Notes: generated by a model not told the origin, from the sequence alone. Shown: positions 8,894-17,218, numbered from the stretch's first letter. The stretch: 64,000 nucleotides of DNA from Qipengyuania sp. S6317L1 (GCF_023015615.1 NZ_JALKAJ010000002.1:124001-188000); one strand, 5' to 3'. Program-made: numbers and translations.

Positions 8894-9906
8894 GTTTTCG
8901 CCTTCGGCCTGCGCGCCTTTCTGATCTTGAGCATCTTTATGAGATGGCAAAGCTGACCGGCGGCGGTTTCACCAACCTGCCTGCGGATCGCAACGCCTTG
9001 ACAGCAAAGCTCACCCGCGCGGTTGAAGCCTTTGATAACACCGAAGATGAACTGGTCGATGAGCAATTCGTTCTGGTCCTCGAAGATACGAAATCAGGCG
9101 CAGTGCGCGGCACGTGCCAGCTGATGACAATGGTGGGCCAGCAATGGCCGTTCTATTCCTACCGCCTCAACACTTTGACCCAATACAGTCAGGAACTCGA
9201 CCGCACGGTTCGCACCGAGATGCTCAATCTCGTCACCGACCTTGAAGCGTCGAGCGAGGTCGGCGGCCTCTTCCTTCACCCCAATGAACGCGCCGGTGGC
9301 CACGGGCTGCTTCTTGCGCGCAGCCGCTATCTCTTCATCGCCATGCATCGAAAGCGTTTTGCCGACCGCGTCATCGCAGAGCTTCGCGGTATTATCGACG
9401 AGCGCGGCGACAGCCCGTTCTGGGACAATGTTGCCGGACGCTTTTTCGGGATGAGTTTTAACGAGGCGGATTATTTCAACGCGATCAATGGCAACCAGTT
9501 CATCGCCGATCTGATGCCCAAGCACCCGGTGTATGTCGCCATGCTCGCCGAAGAAGCGCGCAAGGTCATCGGCGTGCCGCACCTTTCAGGCCGCGCGGCG
9601 ATGCGGATGCTCGAAAACGAAGGCTTCGCGTATGAAGGGTATGTCGACATCTTCGACGGCGGCCCGACCATGACCGCACGCACCGATCAGGTGACAAGCG
9701 TCAAGGACAGCGTTGCCGCCAAGGTGACAAAGATGGACGTTGGCGAAGGCGAACGCGCCATTCTGGCCACCGGCACGCTGTCCGATTTCCGCTCGTGCTA
9801 TGGCGCGCGCGTTCTGGATAAAGACGGCGGCATCGCGATTGATGCGGCCGCTGCGGACACTTTGGATGTTTCCGAAGGCGACACGGTATGGAGCGTTGCG
9901 CGTTGA
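8890..9906 (+). CDS. astA: Arginine N-succinyltransferase AstA
   Basis: AstA transfers succinyl from succinyl-CoA to the alpha-amino group of arginine, the first step of the AST pathway, which yields glutamate and ammonia. The 338 residues match the family length. Family hallmarks are the N-terminal LRPARLSDLEHLYEMA, TGGGFTNLPADR, and LFLHPNERAGGHGLLLARSRYLF. It starts with TTG at 8890, overlapping the M20 hydrolase stop as TTGA, with a GAAGGGG ribosome site upstream. The next gene, astB, overlaps its own stop in the same manner. Confidence 0.93.
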   Translation: MSFRLRPARLSDLEHLYEMAKLTGGGFTNLPADRNALTAKLTRAVEAFDNTEDELVDEQFVLVLEDTKSGAVRGTCQLMTMVGQQWPFYSYRLNTLTQYSQELDRTVRTEMLNLVTDLEASSEVGGLFLHPNERAGGHGLLLARSRYLFIAMHRKRFADRVIAELRGIIDERGDSPFWDNVAGRFFGMSFNEADYFNAINGNQFIADLMPKHPVYVAMLAEEARKVIGVPHLSGRAAMRMLENEGFAYEGYVDIFDGGPTMTARTDQVTSVKDSVAAKVTKMDVGEGERAILATGTLSDFRSCYGARVLDKDGGIAIDAAAADTLDVSEGDTVWSVAR

Positions 9907-11165
9907 GCCTTACAGAAATCAATTTCGACGGGCTCGTTGGGCCAAGTCACAATTACGCTGGCCTCAGCCTCGGCAATATCGCGAGCGCCAGCCACAAGGG
10001 CGATCCCTCCTACCCGCGCGCCGCCGCGCTTCAGGGGATGGCGAAGATGCGCCGCAACCTGTCGGCGCTGGGCGTGCAAGGGTTTCTCTTGCCCCTGCCC
10101 CGCCCCAATCGCGCATTGCAAAACGCACTCAGCTTCGACGGCACCGAGGCCGCACCATTGCGCGCAGCGCCCTGGTCAGCGTCTAGTATGTGGACCGCCA
10201 ATGCCGCGACGGTCTCACCCGCGCCGGACACAGCCGACGGCAAATGTCACCTGACGCCGGCCAACCTCATCACCATGCTCCACCGCGCGCAGGAATGGGA
10301 AGACACCAAGGCGCAGCTCGACATTGCGTTTGGCGATCGGGACCACTTTACCGTGCACGATGCAGTGCCCCCCACCTTCGGCGATGAGGGTGCGGCTAAC
10401 CACGGGCGCTTTTGCGACACGCACGGCGCAGCCGGCGTCGAGCTTTTTGTCTATGGCAGGCCGGGCGGCAAATTCCCCGCGCGCCAGCACGAACAGGCCA
10501 GCCGCCTCGTCGCGCGCCAGCACCGGCTTAGTCCCGACAAATGCGTCTTTATCGAGCAAAACCCCGAGGCAATCGAAGCGGGCGCGTTTCACAATGATGT
10601 GGTGAGCGTGGTAAACGAGCGGGTGCTATTCACCCACCAGGAAGCCTTCGCCGACCAAGAAGGCGCCTACGAGGCAATCCGCGCGAAATTCCCTGCATTG
10701 GAAGTGGTTGAGGTGCCGTCCGCCAAGGTCACAATGGCCGAAGCGATCCGCACCTATCTCTTCAACGCGCAGCTTATCACCCTGCCCGATGGCACGATGA
10801 ACCTTATCGTCCCCGAAGAATGCCGCGAAAGCCCGAGCGTGTGGGCCTATTGCGAAGAAATGATGGCCAGCGCGAAATCAGGGGGCGGCCCAATCCACAA
10901 AGTCGTGCCCGTCGATGTGCGCCAGTCGATGGCGAATGGCGGCGGTCCAGCCTGCCTGCGCCTGCGCGTGGTGTGCGATCCCGCCACGGTTGATCCGCGC
11001 TTCCAGCTCGATGAGGCCAAGGCCGACAGGATTGAAGCGGTCATCGCCGCTTGCTGGCCTGAACAGATCGACCCTGCCGATATCGGCAGCGAGGCGCTCG
11101 CCAAGAGCGTGATCGACGCGCGTGCGGCACTGCTCGACGCGCTCGACCTTGGGGTTCTTGCGTAG
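9903..11165 (+). CDS. astB: N-succinylarginine dihydrolase AstB
   Basis: AstB hydrolyses N2-succinylarginine to N2-succinylornithine, two ammonia and CO2. The protein opens with the family signature INFDGLVGPSHNYAGLS and continues with GNIASASHKG, NAATVSPAPDTADGKCHLTPANL and a C-terminal NGGGPACLRLRVV containing the catalytic Cys. I prefer TTG 9903, which overlaps the astA stop as TTGA and has GGAG about nine bases upstream; ATG 9888 would add five residues. astC, astD and astE are not present within the window, so later steps are encoded elsewhere or replaced. Confidence 0.93.
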   Translation: MSLTEINFDGLVGPSHNYAGLSLGNIASASHKGDPSYPRAAALQGMAKMRRNLSALGVQGFLLPLPRPNRALQNALSFDGTEAAPLRAAPWSASSMWTANAATVSPAPDTADGKCHLTPANLITMLHRAQEWEDTKAQLDIAFGDRDHFTVHDAVPPTFGDEGAANHGRFCDTHGAAGVELFVYGRPGGKFPARQHEQASRLVARQHRLSPDKCVFIEQNPEAIEAGAFHNDVVSVVNERVLFTHQEAFADQEGAYEAIRAKFPALEVVEVPSAKVTMAEAIRTYLFNAQLITLPDGTMNLIVPEECRESPSVWAYCEEMMASAKSGGGPIHKVVPVDVRQSMANGGGPACLRLRVVCDPATVDPRFQLDEAKADRIEAVIAACWPEQIDPADIGSEALAKSVIDARAALLDALDLGVLA

Positions 11166-11316
11166 TTTTCCCAAGTCTGACCACGCAAGACGGTTAACGC
11201 CATTGCGCCGCCTTGTCGGAGGTGTTTACACTCAGGTAACCATTAACCTTCGAGAGCCCCAGCTTTGCGTGCTTGGCATGGGGCTTGCTCTGTAAGATGG
11301 GCACCAAGGAGCAACT

Positions 11317-11583
11317 ATGCTAAACAAGATCGGGCGACTGTTTGTGATCAAGAACCGCTTTGAAGCGTTCGCGATTATTTATGCGCTTGCTCTTGGTGCG
11401 ACCAACCGCGGCTATGCCTATCTCGAAAGCTTCCCGCCCTATTGGGGTGAGGCGCTGTTCCTGGCGGCGTGCCTGGCGGTCCTGATGGGTGGCGCGGCTA
11501 TTCTGGATTCGCTCAAGACGAAAAACGAGCTTGAGGAATTGAAGGCAGAGCTGGCCGCCGATCGCGGCGAAAAGCGCGACTGA
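11317..11583 (+). CDS. Small membrane protein
   Basis: The 88-residue protein starts at ATG 11317 behind AAGGAG. Two hydrophobic stretches (AFAIIYALALGATN, ALFLAACLAVLMGGAAIL) suggest an inner-membrane hairpin, and the charged C-terminal helix (LKTKNELEELKAELAADRGEKRD) could form a short coiled coil. The family is not recognised. It is convergent with the following minus-strand gene, with only three bases between their stops. A possible leader hairpin, AGCCCCA...TGGGGCT, lies about 40-80 bases upstream. Confidence 0.6.
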   Translation: MLNKIGRLFVIKNRFEAFAIIYALALGATNRGYAYLESFPPYWGEALFLAACLAVLMGGAAILDSLKTKNELEELKAELAADRGEKRD

Positions 11584-11586
11584 CGC

Positions 11587-12324
11587 CTACTTGTTAAGCG
11601 GGTCCACGATGACCGCTTCGCCATTCTCGTCATACACCGGCAGTAGGGCGATATCTTCGGCATTGTCGACCATCAACGTCACCTGTTTGCGCCGGCGATC
11701 AAGGCGCGCCCCGACATATACCGGGGTGAGGCGCGGTTGGCCCCGCACGACCACGCGGCGATTGCGGAAATAGGAGCGCAGACGCGGCAGGCTTGCTTCG
11801 ACCATTTTGGTTTCGCCATCGCGTTCAACGACGATCCCCTTGCCTTCACTCTCACCGCTTTCTGACGCCGCACGCCCGGTCTGCGGCGCAAGCAGGTTTT
11901 TCGTGTTGAGAATGTCGGTGAATGTCGCCTTGTCCAGCTCGATCACCACAACTTCCGGACTGCGCCCGGCGACGCGGTTGCGGGTGCGCCCGCCCACGCC
12001 TGAACCAAAGCTCGTGTCGATCCCGGCAGAAGCGAGCAGGTCAAGCTCAACCAGAGCGGAAGAATCGGAGATGATATTGTGCAGCTCGAACTTGTCGCCC
12101 GATGCGCGCACTTCGACCACATCCATGACGAGCGCCATGTCGTCCACCGCCTCGCTCGAACGTTTGCGCGCAGCGATCTGGAAACGGCGCGGCTCAAGGC
12201 ATTCGACCGAGCAGATGTCGCGCAGGCGTTCAAGATATTGTTGATAGCTTTCCGCTTTGGAGGTGGAAGGAGTGAGAAGTGTGAGCGCCGATGCGGCGGC
12301 AACAAACAAGGCGGGTTTGATCAC
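11587..12324 (-). CDS. Secreted hypothetical protein
   Basis: The 245-residue protein starts with GTG at 12324 after GAGGG. It has a signal peptide (ALFVAAASALTLLTPSTSKA, cleavage near KAES), so it is probably periplasmic. Two cysteines in RDICSVECLEP close to the mature N-terminus could form a disulfide. The rest is predicted mixed alpha/beta with many charged residues and no catalytic motif I recognise. It lies directly downstream of, and on the same strand as, the tmRNA gene. Confidence 0.6.
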   Translation of the reverse strand: MIKPALFVAAASALTLLTPSTSKAESYQQYLERLRDICSVECLEPRRFQIAARKRSSEAVDDMALVMDVVEVRASGDKFELHNIISDSSALVELDLLASAGIDTSFGSGVGGRTRNRVAGRSPEVVVIELDKATFTDILNTKNLLAPQTGRAASESGESEGKGIVVERDGETKMVEASLPRLRSYFRNRRVVVRGQPRLTPVYVGARLDRRRKQVTLMVDNAEDIALLPVYDENGEAVIVDPLNK

Positions 12325-12364
12325 AGGTTTCCCTCGACAAAGGCAGGTGGGGGTTTCTGTTGCT

Positions 12365-12700
12365 AGCTACCCCCGGAGCCCCGGAATCCGCTTCTGTTGC
12401 CCGGTGGGTCCAACCGCGCATAGGCTTTGTAAATTCAGGCCGTTAGGCCGTCACATTACGCTGCGATTGCGAGTGCTTCGTTATCGTTTGCACTTATAAA
12501 GATGAACAGTTTTACGGGTTACTCAGCCCGGGCAAAAACTACGCTTTTCAGTCCACGTCGATCCTAGTTCGGCCCCGTCAAAACTCCCCGTTCACCAATT
12601 GGCTTTCGGGGCTTTATGGTGGAGCCGCCGGGTACTGCCCCCGGGTCCGTTGTACCTATTGCACACAGCAATTTATCGCCATAGTCCGCCGAAACGGACG
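12365..12700 (-). ncRNA. ssrA: Two-piece (permuted) tmRNA
   Basis: tmRNA rescues stalled ribosomes by tagging nascent chains. Reading the minus strand, an acceptor segment comes first and ends at 12617 with CGGCTCCACCA. About 40 bases of intervening sequence follow, then the coding segment from 12576 begins GGGGCCGAACTAGGATCGACG, the usual tmRNA 5' signature. GGGGCCG pairs with CGGCTCC, rebuilding the acceptor stem across the break. A resume frame at 12491-12456 encodes ANDNEALAIAA and a TAA stop. This circular permutation is known in alphaproteobacteria. The outer ends are approximate; the 5' end is set by the promoter at 12706-12734. Confidence 0.9.
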
Positions 12701-12705
12701 AGTGA

Positions 12706-12734
12706 TATATAGGGACGGCGAACCCAAATGAAAA
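12706..12734 (-). promoter_or_regulatory. Likely tmRNA promoter
   Basis: On the minus strand, TTTTCA (12734-12729) and TATATA (12711-12706) are separated by 17 bases, a sigma-70-like arrangement placing the start near 12699, just before the GTCCG...CGGAC hairpin that opens the acceptor segment of the tmRNA. The -35 partly overlaps the T-run of the terminator of the preceding gene. Confidence 0.55.
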
Positions 12735-12757
12735 GGGCGGACCATTACGGCCCGCCC
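12731..12757 (-). terminator. Intrinsic terminator of the acidic lipoprotein gene
   Basis: Minus-strand GGGCGG-G-CC / GG-T-CCGCCC forms a stem around a five-base loop (12757-12735), followed by TTTT. It sits about 40 bases after the stop of the lipoprotein gene at 12799 and separates it from the tmRNA promoter. Confidence 0.7.
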
Positions 12758-12798
12758 AAATCGTGTGCGATGAAACGCACTAAAGTATCGCGAAGCGA

Positions 12799-13020
12799 TT
12801 AGCCGACGGTGTCGACTTCATCAGCCATATCGTCAATGGCATCCGCTTCGTCTTCAATAGCGTCTTCCTGAGCTTCGGTCGGTGCTTCTTCAGCCATGTC
12901 GTCGACCGCATCGGCTTTGTCTTCAAGCATGTCCGATTGCTGCTCGTTAGCAGCTTCAGGACCACAAGCGACGAGTGAAAGCGACGCAGCAGCAGTGACG
13001 GCAACAAAAATCTTACGCAT
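12799..13020 (-). CDS. Small acidic lipoprotein with internal repeat
   Basis: The 73-residue protein starts at ATG 13020 behind GAGGGG. It has a lipoprotein signal peptide with lipobox LVAC, so it is probably membrane-anchored in the periplasm. The mature part is almost entirely acidic helix and contains two copies of a D-x-x-E-D-x-A-D-A-x-D-D-M-A-[ED]-E unit (DMLEDKADAVDDMAEE and DAIEDEADAIDDMADE). Many alphaproteobacteria carry similar short acidic lipoproteins of unknown function. It has its own terminator. Confidence 0.65.
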   Translation of the reverse strand: MRKIFVAVTAAASLSLVACGPEAANEQQSDMLEDKADAVDDMAEEAPTEAQEDAIEDEADAIDDMADEVDTVG

Positions 13021-13224
13021 AATAATACCCCTCAAATGGTTGATGGGGACCGGGAAATCGCGACCCCACGTTTGAAGAAAGAGCGCAATAGGCCAAAGGT
13101 TCCATCAAATCCAACATTATTGCCACGAAAACGCCTTATTTCTTCAAATCGCGCTCGTTATCCACGTAAAAACCGATTGCGGCACCGTTGGCGATCCACC
13201 CCGTTCCGGATGCGTGATCGCAGT

Positions 13225-13698
13225 TCACGCCGCTTGCTCCCCGCGCATTTCAGCAAGAATCTTCTTGAGCACATCAAGCTGCGGGTCGGTCGGGATGTTC
13301 TCTTGCTTGGCGCTGTCTTCGGCCTCGCCCTGAAGTTCCTGCATTTCGTCGATCACCCGGTTCACTGTCTTCAAAAGCAGGAACAGAGCAACGGCGATAA
13401 TCAGGAAATTGACAAGCTGTGTGAGGAAATCGCCATAGCCGAGCATGGCAACACCTGCCTCCTTGAGCTCGCCATAGTTGGTGAGGCTGCCCGAATACCC
13501 TTCGGGAACCGGGCCTAGCTGCAGGAAATAGTTTGAAAAATCGACATCACCGAACACCCACCCGATCAAGGGCATGATGATGCTTTCGGTAAGGGAGGTG
13601 ACGATTTTTCCGAAGGCTGCGCCGATCACGACACCGATGGCCAGATCGAGCACATTGCCGCGCGCAATGAATTTGCGAAATTCTGCGATAAAATTCAA
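13225..13698 (-). CDS. mscL: Large-conductance mechanosensitive channel MscL (copy 1)
   Basis: MscL opens under membrane tension to release solutes during hypo-osmotic shock. The 157 residues include the N-terminal amphipathic helix ([28 protein letters not shown]), which continues into TM1, a periplasmic loop, TM2 ([19 protein letters not shown]) and a cytoplasmic helix ending in [11 protein letters not shown]. The start is TTG at 13698 with AGGAG upstream. A second mscL lies just upstream on the same strand, with only about 40-50% similarity by eye, so this is an old duplication or two acquisitions. Confidence 0.92.
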   Translation of the reverse strand: MNFIAEFRKFIARGNVLDLAIGVVIGAAFGKIVTSLTESIIMPLIGWVFGDVDFSNYFLQLGPVPEGYSGSLTNYGELKEAGVAMLGYGDFLTQLVNFLIIAVALFLLLKTVNRVIDEMQELQGEAEDSAKQENIPTDPQLDVLKKILAEMRGEQAA

Positions 13699-13768
13699 AG
13701 GGGTTCTCCTGTTTCCGGTGACCGTTCATGAACGGATACCAGAAACAGGGAGTTCCCGTAATAATTGA

Positions 13769-13803
13769 CCCCGCCCCCAAGGATTGTCTTGGGCGACGGG
13801 GCC
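13769..13803 (-). terminator. Probable terminator between the mscL genes
   Basis: The minus strand reads CCCCG-T-CGCCCAAG, a six-base loop, then CTTGGG-G-GCGGGG, a long imperfect stem, followed by a T-rich but not continuous tract (TCAATTATT). It starts about nine bases beyond the stop of the upstream mscL copy, so the two channels may be transcribed separately. Confidence 0.5.
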
Positions 13804-13811
13804 GGTGTGAC

Positions 13812-14249
13812 TTACTTTTTCAAAGAGTCGCGGATTTCGATCAGCAGGTCGATCTCGCTTGGACCGGCCGGCGCTTCTTCTGCGGGCTCTTCGGGTTTCT
13901 CCATCGAGGCCTTCACCTTGTTGGCATAACGCACCAGCAGGAAGATGATGAACGCCAGGATGACGAAGTTGATGATCGTCGTGATAAGCGCACCGTAACC
14001 GATCATCGCCGCGCCCGCTTCTTTCAATGCCGCATAATCGGTCATCGAGCCTTCATAACCTTCGGGTGCGGAAAGCAGGATGAACTGCGAGGAGAAATCC
14101 GCGCCGCCAAAGATATAGCCGACAATCGGCATGATGACATCGCCCGTAAGCGAGGCAACGATAGTGCCAAAAGCGCCCGCGATAATAACCGCGACGGCAA
14201 GTTCCATGACATTGCCCTTGGCAATAAATTCCTTGAATTCGTTAAGCAT
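13812..14249 (-). CDS. mscL: Large-conductance mechanosensitive channel MscL (copy 2)
   Basis: This 145-residue MscL homologue has the same order of elements as its neighbour: N-terminal helix FKEFIAKGNVMELAVAVIIAGAFG, TM1, loop with FGGADFSSQFILL, TM2 (ITTIINFVILAFIIFLLV), a proline/glutamate-rich linker and a C-terminal IDLLIEIRDSL helix. The TM1 pore segment differs (AVAVIIAGAFGTIVASL versus [17 protein letters not shown] in copy 1), so gating tension could differ. It starts at ATG 14249. A probable terminator lies between it and copy 1. Confidence 0.92.
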   Translation of the reverse strand: MLNEFKEFIAKGNVMELAVAVIIAGAFGTIVASLTGDVIMPIVGYIFGGADFSSQFILLSAPEGYEGSMTDYAALKEAGAAMIGYGALITTIINFVILAFIIFLLVRYANKVKASMEKPEEPAEEAPAGPSEIDLLIEIRDSLKK

Positions 14250-14430
14250 TGTGATCCCCAGTTTTACGTTCGTTGGCGCCGCCTCCTAATGGCTCATCCG
14301 GTTTTGGAAAGGGCGCGTTACAAGTCTTTGCATAGCTTGAAACGGTTGCACAGGTGCCCTATGTCACCAATACACGTGATTTTCGCTGCCGAGGCGCGTG
14401 TGCCGACGCAGTTGTTTGGAAGGGAAACCC

Positions 14431-15033
14431 ATGAATTTTCGCATGATCGGGCGCGGCTTCGTCGTCGCAGCCATCTCGTTGACGCTGGCTGCCTGCGGTA
14501 TCAACTCGGTCCCCACTGCCGAGGAAGAAGCCAAGGCGAAATGGGCCGATGTCGAGGCACAGTTTCAACGCCGCGCCAATCTCATCCCCAACCTTGCCGA
14601 AATCGTTCAGGGTGCTGCTGAAAATGAGCGTGCAATCCTGACCGAAGTCACCGAAGCGCGCGCGCGTGCAACCAGCGTCAACATTTCCGCCGACAATCTT
14701 GGCGATGCAGACGCGATGCAGGAATATGCCGCCGCACAAGGGCAGATCAGCCAAGGCATCGGCCGCCTGCTGGCAAGTTTTGAAGCCTATCCGACAATTC
14801 AATCGAACCAGAACTATCTCGCGTTCCAGAGCCAGTTCGAAGGCACGGAAAACCGCATCGCGGTCGCCATTCGCGACTATAACGAGGCAGTGCGCAAATA
14901 TAACACCACGATCCGCACCTTCCCCGATACGATTGGCGCCAACATCATCCACGGCGCAGAGCCGCTTGAGCCCTACACCTCGGTCACCGAAGGTGCAGAA
15001 GTTGCCCCCACGCTCGACATGACGTCGGATTAA
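14431..15033 (+). CDS. LemA family lipoprotein
   Basis: The 200-residue LemA-domain protein starts at ATG 14431 after GGAAGGG. The N-terminus is a signal peptide with lipobox LAAC, so it is a lipoprotein. The LemA core follows: WADVEAQFQRRANLIPNLAEIVQG, coiled helices with EVTEARARAT, and NYLAFQSQFEGTENRIAVAIRDYNEAVRKYN. LemA proteins are helical envelope proteins of uncertain function. Two TPM-domain genes follow closely, the usual LemA-TPM association. Confidence 0.88.
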   Translation: MNFRMIGRGFVVAAISLTLAACGINSVPTAEEEAKAKWADVEAQFQRRANLIPNLAEIVQGAAENERAILTEVTEARARATSVNISADNLGDADAMQEYAAAQGQISQGIGRLLASFEAYPTIQSNQNYLAFQSQFEGTENRIAVAIRDYNEAVRKYNTTIRTFPDTIGANIIHGAEPLEPYTSVTEGAEVAPTLDMTSD

Positions 15034-15043
15034 GCAAGCGACC

Positions 15044-15919
15044 GTGCTCCGCCAATTTCTTCTCATCCTGGCGATGCTGGGGGCGCTGATCGCGTCTCCA
15101 GCCCTCGCCCAGCCGGAATTTCCCGCCCTTACCGGCCGCGTCGTCGATACAGCAGATATCATCCCTGCCGACGTTGAGGCGCAGCTGACCGCCAAGCTTG
15201 AGGCGCTCGAGACACAGTCCCAGCGCCAATTGGTCGTCGCAACCGTGCCGAGCCTTCAGGGCTATGATATCTCCGACTATGGCTATCAGCTGGGCCGCGA
15301 ATGGGGGCTTGGCGATGCGCAGAGGAATGACGGCGCGCTGCTGATCGTGGCACCCAACGAACGCAAGGTGCGCATTGAGGTGGGCTATGGCCTCGAAGGC
15401 TATCTCACCGATGCGCTGTCCGCGCTCATCATCCAGAACGAGATCCTCCCGGCGTTTCGCGATGGCGATATGCCGGGCGGGGTTGTTGCAGGGACCGACG
15501 CGATCATATCGCAATTGGTTCTCCCACCGGACGAGGCCGCGCGCGTTGCGCAAGAAGCGACCGAGACCCGCCAGAGCGACGGCGGCTTTCCCTTCGGCTT
15601 CCTCATCTGGATCGGCTTCATGTTCTTCTTCTTCGTGCTGCCCATCATGCGCGGCGCGGGGCGCAGACGGAAATATCGCTCCAAGGGGAAAGGCCCCTGG
15701 GGCAAGCGGCGCGATGATGATGACGACGATTACGGCGGCGGCATGAGGGGCGCGGTTGGCAATATCATCCTGTGGGAAATCGGCTCGGCCATTGCGCGCG
15801 GCGCCATGTCTGGCGGCGGTGGCGGAAGCTCAGGCTGGGGCGGCGGAGGCGGCTTTGGCGGCGGTTTCTCCGGCGGTGGCGGCTCGTTCGGAGGCGGCGG
15901 CGCCTCGGGAGGCTGGTAA
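15044..15919 (+). CDS. TPM-domain (YgcG-like) membrane protein
   Basis: The 291-residue protein starts with GTG at 15044. Order of elements: signal peptide (LILAMLGALIASPALAQ); TPM domain (about residues 28-170) with GRVVDTADIIPADVEAQL, RQLVVATVPSLQGYDISDYG and the hallmark NDGALLIVAPNERKVRIEVGYGLEGYLTD; a transmembrane helix (FLIWIGFMFFFFVLPIM); a basic patch and DDDDDD run; and a glycine-rich C-terminal tail with SGGGG/FGGG repeats. TPM proteins were named for a role in photosystem repair in plants; the bacterial function is unclear. It lies between lemA and a second TPM gene. Confidence 0.87.
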   Translation: MLRQFLLILAMLGALIASPALAQPEFPALTGRVVDTADIIPADVEAQLTAKLEALETQSQRQLVVATVPSLQGYDISDYGYQLGREWGLGDAQRNDGALLIVAPNERKVRIEVGYGLEGYLTDALSALIIQNEILPAFRDGDMPGGVVAGTDAIISQLVLPPDEAARVAQEATETRQSDGGFPFGFLIWIGFMFFFFVLPIMRGAGRRRKYRSKGKGPWGKRRDDDDDDYGGGMRGAVGNIILWEIGSAIARGAMSGGGGGSSGWGGGGGFGGGFSGGGGSFGGGGASGGW

Positions 15920-15937
15920 AATGCGGGGTGGTGACAC

Positions 15938-16612
15938 ATGGCTTATCTAAACGAAGACCAGCACAAAATTGTGTCGAGCGCCGTTAAAGAGGCGGAACTC
16001 ACCACCTCTGGCGAGATCGTGACGGTGCTTGCCGATCGCTCGGACGAATACACCGATGTCGCGCTGTGGTGGTCGCTTGGCCTCAGTTTCACCGTGATGA
16101 GCCTGTTCGCAGCCTTCCCGTCGCCATTTCTCAACCTGTGGGACGCGGCTATCGGCGGTTGGGGTCATGAATGGACCACGGGCGAACTGGTCAGCATGAC
16201 CATCGGCCTGGGTCTCCTCACCTTCCTGATCGCGCTCGGGCTCCAGCAATGGCAGCCCTTGAAGTTTTTCCTCATCCCCGCCCCGGTCAAGGCATCGCGT
16301 GCCCACGATCAGGCGATCAAACACTTCAAGGTCGGCGCAGAACGCCGCACAATCGGCGCAACGGGCGTGCTAATCTACCTTTCCATGCGCGAACACCGCG
16401 CGGAAATCGTCGCCGACGACAGCATTGCTGAAAAGGTCAATGCGGAAGTCTGGGGCGAGGCGATGGGCGATATGATCGTGCGCATCCGCAAGGGCCAGGT
16501 GGCCCAAGGCATGGCCGCAGGGGTGCGCGATGTGGGTTTTGTCCTGTCAGAGCACTTTCCACGCGGCGAGGACGACGAAAACGAGTTGCCCGACCGGCTG
16601 ATTGAGGTCTAA
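15938..16612 (+). CDS. Second TPM-domain membrane protein
   Basis: The 224-residue protein has a split TPM arrangement: an N-terminal half (EDQHKIVSSAVKEAELTTSGEIVTVLADRSDEY), two transmembrane helices (ALWWSLGLSFTVMSLFAAF and MTIGLGLLTFLIALGL), then the second half (GATGVLIYLSMREHRAEIVADDSIAEKV). It lacks a signal peptide. Pairs of TPM proteins, one secreted and one membrane-inserted, commonly follow lemA. It starts 18 bases after the previous stop, so the three genes form an operon. Confidence 0.85.
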   Translation: MAYLNEDQHKIVSSAVKEAELTTSGEIVTVLADRSDEYTDVALWWSLGLSFTVMSLFAAFPSPFLNLWDAAIGGWGHEWTTGELVSMTIGLGLLTFLIALGLQQWQPLKFFLIPAPVKASRAHDQAIKHFKVGAERRTIGATGVLIYLSMREHRAEIVADDSIAEKVNAEVWGEAMGDMIVRIRKGQVAQGMAAGVRDVGFVLSEHFPRGEDDENELPDRLIEV

Positions 16613-16625
16613 GCCCGCCGCTCAT

Positions 16626-17201
16626 ATGAGCCATGCAAACTATACCAAAGACGCCGATGCCGACCAGCCGGAGGAAATCCGCTGGGAAGGCAAATTCATC
16701 GCCGCCAAAACGCGCGGGCGATGGGAATATGTCGGGCGCACACGCGGGATCAAAGCCGCCGCCATCATCGCGATTGATGAGGATGCGGATGGCACGCGCC
16801 ATGTAATTCTCGTCAGCCAATACCGCGTTCCGCTGGGCCGTTTCTGCCTCGAAATCCCCGCGGGGCTGGTCGGCGATGACGATGGTGCAGAAGACGAGGC
16901 CGCCTATGATGCCGCGGCGCGCGAGCTTGAGGAAGAAACCGGCTACAAAGCGGGCAAGTTGAAAGTGTTGGGCGAATTTTATTCCTCGCCCGGCATGGTG
17001 TCCGAATGCTTCACCCTGCTGCGCGCCAGCGACCTTGAAAAGGTCAGCGAAGGCGGAGGCCTTGAGGGCGAAAACATTACCGTACACCGCGTGGCATTAG
17101 ACAAGCTGTCCGATTTCGTTGCCGAATGGCGCGAGGCCGGCCACGGCGTCGATGTGCGCATCGCGATGCTGCTTACGCCGGAATATCTGGCACCGGAATA
17201 A
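16626..17201 (+). CDS. NUDIX hydrolase, ADP-ribose pyrophosphatase type
   Basis: The 191-residue NUDIX protein starts at ATG 16626, 13 bases after the previous stop. The Nudix helix is seen in EAAYDAAARELEEETGY, preceded by the strand LEIPAGLVGDD, as in ADP-ribose pyrophosphatases. These enzymes hydrolyse nucleoside diphosphate-linked substrates using Mg bound by the REL-EEETG glutamates. An acidic insert (DDDGAEDE) precedes the helix, and the glycine usually found at the start of the box is not obvious at its exact spacing. The exact substrate cannot be read from sequence. Confidence 0.87.
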   Translation: MSHANYTKDADADQPEEIRWEGKFIAAKTRGRWEYVGRTRGIKAAAIIAIDEDADGTRHVILVSQYRVPLGRFCLEIPAGLVGDDDGAEDEAAYDAAARELEEETGYKAGKLKVLGEFYSSPGMVSECFTLLRASDLEKVSEGGGLEGENITVHRVALDKLSDFVAEWREAGHGVDVRIAMLLTPEYLAPE

Positions 17202-17218
17202 TTGGGAGAGAACACGAA

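Noticed and set aside
13036-14621. Plus-strand frames opposite the mscL genes
   Set aside because: Both mscL copies are convincing; the opposite frames are His/Asp/Arg-rich shadows.
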